This document shows, one piece after another, positions 23,618-33,400 of a DNA stretch of 64,000 bases. The stretch spans positions 43,783,196-43,847,195 of the forward strand of contig JARZZO010000013.1 of the NCBI GenBank assembly GCA_030544215.1, in the 5' to 3' direction. Origin of the DNA: Zantedeschia hybrid cultivar (Eukaryota; Streptophyta; Magnoliopsida; Alismatales; Araceae). How positions within the stretch are numbered: position 1 is the first letter of the stretch; each line of letters opens with the position of its first letter. Under the pieces are notes generated by a model that made no database searches, was not told where the DNA came from, and saw only the letters and a list, made by a program, of their open reading frames with translations. The translations under genes were made by a program, and so were the position numbers.

Positions 23618-23631
23618 GGGGGGGGGGGGGG
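23618..23631. repeat. T12-G14 homopolymer junction
   Basis: A run of T (23606-23617) passes directly into 14 G within the 22.25-27.98 kb intron. It is probably unstable in sequencing and may form G-quadruplex DNA. No function is assigned. Confidence 0.7.
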
Positions 23632-23895
23632 TTGTAGAGATGGACTTTTCAACTGTTTTCCTTTTGGGTATGTATGAGCTGATGAGCTATCTGTCCTGTA
23701 ACTGAGACGGAAAAAATGATGAGCTATATATGCCATCAATGGTCCCCAAAGGGGAAGGGGGTGGGGGGAAGGCTAGCTTTGTGATCACTTGGAACTAGTA
23801 GCATTATTGTTAGGGTCAATGAGAAATTTGTGTGTTCATTCATTCATCAGGTGATGTCCTAAATGTTGTGTTTAGGAACTGACATGGGTACTCCA

Positions 23896-24207
23896 TCTAT
23901 ACTATACTAATAAAACAAAATTTTTAACTCAGATGATGTGGCACTCTCATATTCTTTCCTGCCAAAAAATTATTAAACAATCTTTAAGAGAAGTCATTAA
24001 TCCCCATAACCCTATTATGATTATTCCTTTCCCTTCTCACTCCCACTCATTTCAAAACAACTCATTAATGGCCATAACTCTCACCCCCACTCATTTTAAA
24101 ACAACTCATTAATGGCCATAACTCTCACCCCCACTCATTTCAAAACAACTCATTAATGGCCATAACTCTCACCCCCACTCATTTCAAAACAACTCATTAA
24201 TGACCAT

Positions 24208-24249
<42 letters not shown>

Positions 24250-24965
24250 AGAGGGGGGAGGGAGGAGAAGGGGGGGCCATGGCCCCCTAAAATTGAATAA
24301 CTTCTTTGGTAATAAAGAAAATAATCTTAAATTATTTATATTATAAAACAAAGTATAAATAAATTAAATTTTTTAAAATTATATTAATATTAAATACAAA
24401 ATAATATTATTCTTAAATATTTGTCTCACTCTATTTTATTTAACTTATATTATAATTTTATTTAACTCATATGTTATATACTTTTTGTCGTATATTATTT
24501 GTATTTATTATTTATTATGTTAATTTTTATATGTTAATAATTGCCATATCATATAATATTTTTAGTTATATTATTTTTAATTATAATATATATATTATAT
24601 ATATTTGAGTATATTAATATATACGGTAAGTCACCTGACAAAGAAGATAACTCGAAACCCTAAAGTTAGAAGCATACCATGGTTGTCCACTGCATGTTAC
24701 TATTTTTTTTTTTCAACACTGTTTGGATCTCCTAAGATCTCTCTATTAAAGTTGCGAGCGAAATGCCTTCATATTAGAATCCTTATTAAGCAAAATTAAA
24801 AGTTAAATATTCCTCATGCAAAATTATATTTATATTTGATTATTTGCTTAAAATTTATTAAGATGAAGTTATTTAATTCAATATGATATTTTTATCTTAA
24901 AATTAAATTTAATATGTTTAAATAATTTCACATAAATACCGTGCATCTCACGGGTTTGGAACTAG
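23896..24965 (+). mobile_element. Non-autonomous Helitron (1070 bp)
   Basis: The 5' end is TCTATACTATACTAATAAA, preceded by A (23895). The 3' end is CTAG (24962-24965), followed by T (24966), so insertion is between A and T as for Helitrons. Twelve bases before the terminus is a perfect hairpin CCGTG-CATCT-CACGG (24939-24953), the usual terminator. There are no terminal inverted repeats and no target duplication, as expected. The interior has four 44-bp tandem units (starting at 24061, 24105, 24149 and 24193), then a (TC)n tract to 24247 and AT-rich DNA. No Rep/helicase ORF, so it is non-autonomous. Confidence 0.88.
24061..24247. repeat. 44-bp tandem repeat plus (TC)n inside the Helitron
   Basis: Units begin CTCATTAATGGCCATAACTC with a period of exactly 44 bp and few differences. 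The last unit runs into about 19 TC dinucleotides. A half unit precedes the first copy. Confidence 0.85.
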
Positions 24966-27101
24966 TTTGCTAATATTATTGGACTAAACTTTGTTGCCTT
25001 ATTTTCCCCCAAAAAGGGAAAAAAAGAAGAGGAAAAAGATAAGTTGATTGTTTGTCACTTTGCCATTGGGGAGTATGGCTTTCGCCTTTCATGCAGTATA
25101 ATCCATTTTGAAGATGATTTCTCGGGTAGTAAACTGGGTTAGTGTGGAAAATGAGATCCCAAAATATATGAAGAATGTGAGGTAGCCTACACTTAGATGG
25201 ATGACCTATTTGGCTGAACGCTTGGGTTTTCTCCCAAAGGTCATGCTTGACTCTACCCAGTGGCACATGATGTGTACTGTACACAGGAGATTCACATGCT
25301 TTGTGATTGCTCCTAAACAATTGTGCACTTTAGAAGCTTGACCTCGTGAATTGGCCTTCTTAGGGAAGAGTAGCCTAGATATCCTAGCAAGGTTTGAGGT
25401 AAGCTTCCCAAGGGAACCACATGTAGACACCCAGAAAGCACCAAACTCGTAAACTTTAGGAGCAAACTGAGGTGCGAACCAATTGCTCCACCGAGGGCTC
25501 TAAGTTGGGGGCATTACGTTGAGCCAATGTTCTAAAACAAGTGAGGCATGGCAACAGACTCCCTCAATGTGTAGGTTGACCACCTAAGCAGTGAGTAGGC
25601 ACCCTTGCTCCCAAGGGGTTTTTTTGGCCTTAAGATTATTTAGCCTATATATAGATATATACTATCCCTAGTGTATAAACATCTTAAAATTTGATCGTAT
25701 TTGCATTGTAAAGAAAGAAGAATAATACCTGTTTTCACTTTCATACTCTAAGAAACCTCAGAACTATTTATTCCTTGGTAAGAACTCTTGTTTTATTTTT
25801 TATAGTTAATGATTTGTGCTTCTAATATGCCATGCCACATACTGTTGAGAACATTATATATTATATATTATCATAAAATGCACTGTCATCATGTTTGTGG
25901 CCTCTTTGGTTTGACAATAAAGTTAGAATACAGATAAATTAGCCTTGCCTCAAGCAGCTGGTATTTATGACAACCTATTTGAGGCACTTATTTGGAATGA
26001 AACTATGATAGAGGATAACATCTGAAAGATTCAGCTTTTTAGAATCTAAAGTGAAATGAAACTTGAGGCCTTGTGTGGAGATGTTATGCAACAGATTTGT
26101 GTAATTAGAGGGGGGGATAGGAACAGATGGAAAAAAGATCAGAAAGCAACAAAGGATAATGCTACTGCTTTCATATATCCTGTTCTTCTGAATAAGGAAG
26201 TGAAAGATAACCAAAAAAGTAAACAGAATAGAATGAGATGAAGAAAACAAGGGAACCTAAGAGGGTGGAGAAAAGCAAAGCTTAGACACCTTCTTCTTCT
26301 AATTTATCAACCAAGTCTTCCATCGTTTCAGCCTTTACTGTGTGAAATTGACAAGTCTGAAGGGTAGATGTCAAACATGAGCATATATTGTTCCATGCAA
26401 GATTACAATTTCTTGTCTTCTATTCTATGATTTTTCATTTTCTCTGAGGGCAGATCCCACCCTTCCCAACCCAAAAAAATGGGAAAAAGCTGAGGCAGCA
26501 GCCTTTGAGACACAGGACCTGTCCGAGCCCAAACTACCCTCTTGTTTGGGTTAGAGTGGTCAGGTAATTTGGTCAATTGACGGCTGCTGGGGGGCAGGAG
26601 TTAATTTCTTGTGTTGTGCGGCTGATGAATTTTGTTGATTGTGTTTGTTGCTGTTTTCTGGGGAGTCATCTGTCTTGTGGCCATTGTTGTTCAGGTTTGT
26701 CTGGTTTGTGGTGTGTCTTGCCTTGCATCTTTCTGGATGTTTTGCCTCTATTTCAATGCTAATGACAAACTGGCATAGGGTGCATTCAATTTATAGTTAA
26801 TTCACTAGGGCAGGATGTTATGTATTATGAGGTCTTTCAGCATATGTCAACGGGCAGGATGTTAATTATTGGCTAAATTTATCTCGTTGGTTTCTTTCAA
26901 TTTCACAATTTCATTTGGAGCACATGCATCTGGGTCCGTGAAAATTGATAACTTGGTACAGCAGCTACTGCTTCTTTTTTTTTTTAATGAGACTGACTAA
27001 AATGAAACATAGTTTATTGAGATTACATTCACCTTTTCAGTTACTGGGTTAACTCCTCACATTGACAGAGTTGTAGAACAAAGCTAGGATCGTCCTCAGA
27101 T
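24966..27101. other. Intron DNA between Helitron and hAT MITE
   Basis: No exon recognised. At 25180-25640 a non-AT-rich stretch (including ACATGTAGACACCCAGAAAG and TAAGTTGGGGGCATTACG) looks like old retroelement LTR sequence, but no ends are visible. The remainder is ordinary AT-rich intron. Confidence 0.3.
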
Positions 27102-27222
27102 CATGGATGGCAGTATGCCGGCACCAGTACCACTCTTGTAGAGGGTATCGGCCAATACCGGCCGATACTGGGCCGGTACCGGCCGGTACGTACCGGTACC
27201 GGTACCGGTACTGCCATCCCTG
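27102..27222. mobile_element. hAT-type MITE (121 bp) rich in GGTACC palindromes
   Basis: The termini CATGGATGGCAGTA and TACTGCCATCCCTG are inverted repeats (13 of 14 positions). Both sides carry the 8-bp direct repeat CCTCAGAT (27094-27101 and 27223-27230). The right two-thirds is a string of overlapping CCGGTACC/GGTACCGG palindromes that could fold back on themselves. It is too short to code. Ends of the CAGGGATGGCA type with 8-bp duplications identify hAT. Confidence 0.85.
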
Positions 27223-27603
27223 CCTCAGATTCTTATGGGAATTCGAAATGATAGTTATTTAATAAATCCAGTCATCTGGTTCAGATATTCTCTATTGTTG
27301 TGTGTTACAGAGGTTCGTTTGATGCATTCCTTTCAGTTTTTATAATTCTCTTGTCATTCTTTTTAGAATCTAATTATCTGAGTTCACATAAACTTCACAT
27401 AATGAAGTTGGTAAAACTAATGCGTATAAATTTTGTAAGCTTGCTCACTTTTCCAGCTGTATAATCAGCTCTTCTAATCACTAATGAGCCCTTCTTCCCG
27501 AGACTTGAAACTCGAGGCTTAGATTGACAAATGTGGTGTTGAGCCATCTGGCTCATTTAATTTTGTTGTCTTGTTTAGCTTTTGTCTTTATTGAGGTGTG
27601 AAT

Positions 27604-27641
27604 GTATATGTGTGTGTACACACGCGTGCGCGCACACACAC
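27604..27641. repeat. Alternating purine-pyrimidine tract (TG/CG/CA)
   Basis: A continuous alternation of purine and pyrimidine in which TG repeats pass through ACGCGTGCGCGC into CA repeats. It is close to self-complementary and is a classic Z-DNA-prone composition, inside the presumed long intron. Confidence 0.7.
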
Positions 27642-27710
27642 AGAGATGCCTACCCTGAGTAATCAAACAATAGTTGTCATTGTAGGTTGTAAATTCTATG
27701 GTGGCTTAGA

Positions 27711-27976
27711 CCATATGATTTCAGCTATTTCCGAGGGTATCTGCTGACATGCTTTCATCTCGTGGATTTATTTTACCATATGATCTCAGCTATTTCTGTG
27801 GGTATCTGCTGACATTCTTTCATCTTGTGGGTTTATTATACCATATGATCTCAGCTATTTCTGCGAGTATCTGCTGACATTCTTTCATCTTGTGGCTTTG
27901 TTTTATATATGATTTCTTCTATTTCCGAGAGTATCAGCCTGCTGACCTTCTGTCATCTTGTGAATTTGTTATCTAG
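27711..27976 (+). repeat. Four-copy 65-bp tandem repeat ending at a splice acceptor
   Basis: Copies start at 27711, 27776, 27841 and about 27906 with CCATATGAT(T/C)TC and share CAGCTATTTC...GTATCTGCTGACAT...CTTTCATCT(T/C)GTGG. The fourth, most diverged copy ends in TTTGTTATCTAG, the acceptor used for the coding exon at 27977. The repeat therefore provides the branch-point/pyrimidine region. Confidence 0.85.
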
Positions 27977-27980
27977 ATCG

Positions 27981-28280
27981 ATGGCTTTAGCATGTCTCGT
28001 TTGTCATAGTATGGAGAGCCCTTCGCACTCATTCAGGAGTTACTCAGTGTCAAGTTCTGACAACGAAGGCAGGTGCGCTGCAATTATCAGCTGCTTGGCC
28101 AGGAAGGTGAATCTCTCCACAGAGACTGCTAACAACATGATGACATCAAAGGTTACCCCGTTCCCAAATATATCAAGTGGACAAGGTACATCAGGCAGCC
28201 CACGGCTAATTCGTAGCCTCGCTGTGTCAAGGGACCTTGTCAGAGACTGGAATTTCGACGAAATTACTTTCCACGGGTAA
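27981..28280 (+). CDS. Small conserved plant protein of unknown function (99 aa)
   Basis: A single-exon frame whose ATG lies four bases after an acceptor (TATCTAG). The peptide starts MALACLVCHSMESPSHSFRS, followed by YSVSSSDNEGRCAAIISCL, then a Ser/Thr/Pro-rich middle, and ends SLAVSRDLVRDWNFDEITFHG. The N-terminal MALACLVCH, SHSFRSYSVSSSDNEGRC and C-terminal RDLVRDWNFDE segments are ones I associate with a conserved, uncharacterised family in flowering plants. I know no domain or activity for it. There is no signal peptide or membrane segment. The close-set Cys residues at the start (CLVC) could bind metal or be lipidated; that is speculation. It is probably transcribed from the leader near 22.1 kb. 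Identification as a real gene rests on this conservation and the clean acceptor. Confidence 0.72.
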   Translation: MALACLVCHSMESPSHSFRSYSVSSSDNEGRCAAIISCLARKVNLSTETANNMMTSKVTPFPNISSGQGTSGSPRLIRSLAVSRDLVRDWNFDEITFHG

Positions 28281-30340
28281 GATTTGTTTAAAGCCATAGA
28301 ACAAGAGGGGTCTCCAATGAAACTTATTAGTCTGTGAGCTGCGTCTATGGATCCAGTGTAAGCGCTGTGCATATAACCCCCAATCCCCACCATCCCCGCG
28401 ATGGCTCCATTTTCCTGCGTTCATGTACTTCTACCCAAGGCTGTGGTCGGGGGGTTTGGATAAGGTAAGGTGTAACTGCCCACAATTCTTTTAATTTTGT
28501 ACATGTATCTATGATTGGAATTATCTTCGGACAATGTAACTGCAGGGACTTGTTGGTACATGTGGGTTTCATATTGGATATGTTTGTAATAGTCTAATAG
28601 ATCGTTCTAAAAACCACTCGTCTCCCGGCGTGTCTATGTCTATATGAATGTCACTTAATTTGAGCTATGATAATCCACTCTAACGTGATGAAAGTTCTTT
28701 TTTTTTTTTGAATGTTGTGTTCAAAAGTAAAATTTCCTTAAATTTATCCTCGCTGTGTCTATGCTTCATATGCGTTGAGTGAAGATTTTGTATTTGGTTA
28801 ACTAGAAATTTTCACGAGGTTTAGGATGAAAAACGTATTGTGTTATACAATACTGAACTTTTATGATTTCAATTTCAATAAGTTTTAAGGATAATGAAAA
28901 ATGTAAGGATATCCAGGGCCAATGACAAATGTGAGGATACATTTTATTATTAAACAAATGCTACGATTAACTACCCTTCTCTCTGTTTTGTGATAATAAT
29001 CTCTTTGTGAGGATAATGGGAGTCTCGTATAGATTTCACCAAGCTCTGGTCGAAAGTGCCTGCATGTTCATCAAATCGATCAAAGTTTCATCCACCATTT
29101 TCTGGTTGTCGGTTTATTTTCTTGCATGTTGGAACAAGATGGATCTGTGGAACCAGATAGAACACTGTTTGACAACTTAGGTACTTGCCAAATACCTATT
29201 GATGTTGATGTTTGTGGTTAGCATTGGTTTATTACTAATTGTTCTACTCATGGAATTGTATTCCATGGATAGTTATACCAAAAATCAAATAACCCGGTGA
29301 CATGGTTAACGTTTTCCCGAGACGGGTGCCACCTTAATGTTAACCCTTTCCGGTAGGAATAACTTAGGGTCCGTTTGTTTCAATGTAAAATAGGTCATGA
29401 GGAAAAACTTTTTCTGAAAAATATATCACAATCACTTATTTGGTAATCCGTAAAACTCAAGTCAACGAAAAATTTAATTTGTTGACTACTCTTTTTTTTT
29501 ATTTTGGCATCTATGGGATAAGAGTGAATGCCTTTTTAAATGATAAATTTTATTTTTATTTTTCTTATAAATGAATTTTCTTATATTTTATGTGTAACCA
29601 AACAGACCCTTAATGGTGGGGTACCAGCCCCAACTCCACCCCAGCAGAGATCAAACCCTGTGAAACCCAGGCTCAAATTGATCAAAATTATGATCTCCCA
29701 CATTTTCACCCCATGTGAAAGTTTAAAAGAAGCGCATTTCTTTTTCTCTCCTTATATAGTATGAATAATTCAGTATACAACACTGCAATCGGATTTTGGT
29801 TTTATACAGATCATTAAAGGAGGGTGGGGGAGAGCAAAAAGGCTCGCTTTATGTAGATGTCTTAGTAAGTCCTAAAAAGCATTTCTTCATAATGCTAAAA
29901 GATTCTCGGCAAGGCCTTGGATGCTATTTATATAATTTTTTATGATTTTATAATATTTTTAACTAAAAGCTCAATTGAGATAAAATAAGATTACTGAGAA
30001 ATTTTTTACTGGCCTGATCATCTAAAATTAATTGTAATTAATTCTACTGAATATGATTTTTATCAAAATAGAAACCAAAAGCATCTTTTAAGTGAAAAAA
30101 AAAAAAGCGAAGCATCCCCACATAAATATCTCCCACCAACCCACATGAGACTTCTCTCCCACCATATCTGACTTCTTCGGGCTTATTGGGCCCACTTGCA
30201 CTTGACTGTGGACTTCGCGGACTTCTCACAGCTCTATTCCACATCTCCACTTTGACTGGGAGACTCATTATGGTACTGGTACATACGTCTCTGCTACTGC
30301 CTCCTGTCGCACGTGTAACGAACAAGCGGACAGGTCTCTA
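28281..30340. other. Intergenic between the small gene and the ERD2-like gene
   Basis: The 3' UTR of the small gene probably extends to about 28600. The rest is AT-rich with one clear MITE (listed separately). A short purine-rich leader with a GGA repeat begins at about 30340. Confidence 0.4.
29367..29609. mobile_element. Tourist-like (PIF/Harbinger) MITE, 243 bp
   Basis: Termini GGGTCCGTTTGTTTC and the complement of AACCAAACAGACCC form a 14-15-bp imperfect inverted repeat. It is flanked by TTA on both sides (29364-29366 and 29610-29612), the 3-bp target preference of PIF/Harbinger elements. The interior is AT-rich and non-coding. Confidence 0.8.
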
Positions 30341-30362
30341 GAGGAGGAGGAGGAGGAGGAGG
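30341..30362 (+). repeat. (GGA)n microsatellite in the 5' leader of the ERD2-like gene
   Basis: Seven GGA units directly upstream of the coding exon. A complementary (TCC)n run starts just after the exon (about 30656-30679), so the transcript could pair the two across exon 1. Confidence 0.8.
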
Positions 30363-30413
30363 TGCTTCTTCTGGTGGTGCGGTGCAGGTTTCTGCTGTGG
30401 ATCGAGGGAGATC

Positions 30414-33400
30414 ATGGGGACGACGCGGGGGAAGAAGGGGGTGGTGCGGGCGGTGAGGGCGTGGGTGAGGCGGCAGCCGGTGTCGGTGAAGGCGGGGATG
30501 GGGGTGGCGGCCGCCGTGGCGGCGCTGGTGTTCCTGTGGCTGGTGGTGCGCGACCACGACAACCTGTTCGTGGCCGCCGAGGCCTGCCATGCTGCGGGCG
30601 TCGCCGTGCTCGTCTACAAGCTCGCCAAGGACCGCACCTGCGCTGGTGAGAGGGCCTCCTCCTCCTCCTCCTCCTCCTCTTGCTCCCTTGGCCCGTTGCT
30701 CGATCTCACCGTGCATGCGTGCTGCCTAATGATGCTTATTAGTTTCTTCTTCCCCTTAATTTCCACTGTGGCGTATCGTTCTGAGCGTTGTTTGATGTGC
30801 TGTGAAACAGCGTAGTTCTTTGGTTTTGAAATCACTAATTTTAGAATTTAGAGTTTTTGTAAGATATTGTAAGACGGTGAATTTTTTTTAATGTTTGGAA
30901 TGCTCTAAATTATTAATATGATGTTTTTTATATGTTTCAAGTCTCATAAAATATTCTTTTGCAAAATCAGTTAATTGATCCGTAGAATGTTTTGTTAGCT
31001 GATTTCGGTTTTCAGTCCAAAACTATATATCGGAAATCCACATCGAATGTTTTAGCATTGGTGATTTCAAGGCTGATATTTTACGGTTTTAAACTTGATG
31101 ATTTGAAAACTGATGTTTTACAGAATCTTACGTGGCAGTAGACAACCTCTAAATTTTAGTTGAAAACTGGAATTGGGTAAAAGTGCTGCTCCATTGACTG
31201 GCTAAATTTTAAAAGCCAAACGTCGACATCACTCCAAACACAAGGGGAAAACACATTTACAGTGTTTCCAGCATTTTACTGCCCACCAAACGAGACCCTC
31301 TAGTTTGCCAAGATGAAAACCTGCTGGGGTTCTTAAGGTGAATGTCTAAAGTGCAAATTGGATAAACGTGATGAAAAATATTCGTCTCTCGAGAAGACAT
31401 GCAAAATTGTGAATCATTTTTTTGGACCATCGTGGGTGAGATGCAGAGTATCTCATCTTTCATAAATTTCTCTGAAGATGGTTGGAATATAATGTTTTTT
31501 TTTTTTTAATCTGGAAGTTATTAGAAACTTAGAATAGCCCCACTTTAAATGAGGCAAAAAAAAAAATTATGGTGAAAAATATGATCACAGTCCCCTAGTT
31601 GCTAGTTTAAAGTCAGATGGCCTAATAACTTAATAGAAGTAGAATGTTCAGTTCAATTCTTCTCATTCTAGACAAGCTTTAGGTAGAAGTGAGCTGCTTA
31701 TTCGACCCTTTTGTCGATACTTGGGTCCCTGAATATTCTGATGTCAAACAAGCATTTTGGCACCATGACCCCAATAATCCTTTTCTACCCACTTATCCGG
31801 TTGTCAAACTGGGGCTAAAAGCTTTAAAACATATATTCACGCAAAGATCTGATACATCTTTCAGATACTAACTTTAATATGTGCAAGCCAGAGAGGCTTT
31901 CATCTTCATGTGGAATGTGGAGACTTCTAGATAGGTGCTAAGGCCAAATGCCAAGTTGCAAGTGATGTTGTGCTTGTAGCTCATCTATATGTTCATATTG
32001 TTTGAAGTCCATACCCTTGTAAATTATAGTCACCCCTTGGAAAGTGTCACTAGGAAAACAAGATGAACCAATTATGGCTTCTATTATAGTGTACATCATT
32101 TTAGTATCAATTGTGAATCTCCTAGTCCTAGTGTTGGCTTGTTGCTTCAACAATTTATTTCTCCTAATCAGTTGCTTATCTTACTTTCCAAGTTATTCTA
32201 TTGCAATGTACTGTTCTTGTTCTTCCTGATATTTCTCATGTGTGCTCATACATTTTGTTGTTCTTTTGACAGGAATCTCCCTAAAATCCCAGGAATTGAC
32301 AGCCATATTTCTAGCGGTCAGACTGTACTGTAGTTTTGTCATGGAATACAACATACATACAGTACTTGATGCAGCTACCCTGGTCACAACTCTCTGGGTC
32401 ATATACATGATCCGGTACAAGCTGCGCTCGAGTTACATGGAGGACAAGGACAAGTTCACCTTATACCATGTGGTATGTTGCGAATCTTAAGTGATCCATC
32501 TTTGTGAGTGTTTAGTCCATTTATATGATTCATGTAACTCCTACATGTGAATTTTGGGTTTATCTTAGTCCACATGTACGATTGATGTAACTCCTGCATG
32601 TGAATATATTTTTTCACCCAGGTCATACCCTGTGCTTCTCTTGCCCTAATTGTCCATCCCTCAACACACCATTTTATCATCAATAGAGTAGCATGGGCCT
32701 TCTGCGTCTATTTGGAAGCAGTGTCTGTTTTGCCCCAGCTACAAGTGATGCAAAGCACAAAGGTTTGTGATGAATCACATTTTTATTTTGCTTTTCCTGC
32801 ATGCTAATAGTGATGTAAATATACGTCTAATGTGTGTTTTAAATTTATCATGGAGAAATGCAGTTTGTTGAGTCGCTTACTGCTCACTATGTATTTGCAC
32901 TCGGGGTTGCTCGATTCTTGAGTTGTGCACATTGGATACTTCAGGTATGGTTTCTGGAGCAATCTTTTTGTTTGTATAATCTGTCATAGAACATTAGTTT
33001 TTTTCCTTGTTCTTTGCACATTTACAGACAATTAGAAGTTCATTTAACATTGATTGGCTGTCAAACTTTTCGTTATGTTAAAACATAAGCATGTTCATGT
33101 AGCATGCACTTATGAGTGTCTGTTATGTAATTGAAGGCACTTATGAGTGCCTGTTATGTTGGAGTGGGTGGCATGGCTTGGTATGTAAGCTCTCTAATTG
33201 AAGAGGATGACCCAATGCTTAAGTGGATGGACACACCAAGCTGTGACGAATTATATTCCAACTGATAAGTGGCTCTTGATAGAACAGATCTGGAGAACCA
33301 GATTCATGTAGCCGAACTCATCAATTCAGATGAGGCTCTGATGGTAGCAATGTGAAAGCTGTCTAATTTAATTTGGCAGATATTTTGAACATCTCCACAA

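Noticed and set aside
24061..24247. Possible CRISPR-like array
   Set aside because: Direct 44-bp units without unique spacers, inside a Helitron in plant nuclear DNA.
30294..30716. 140-aa antisense ORF with His/Pro/Arg runs
   Set aside because: Shadow of ERD2-like exon 1 and the flanking GGA/TCC repeats.
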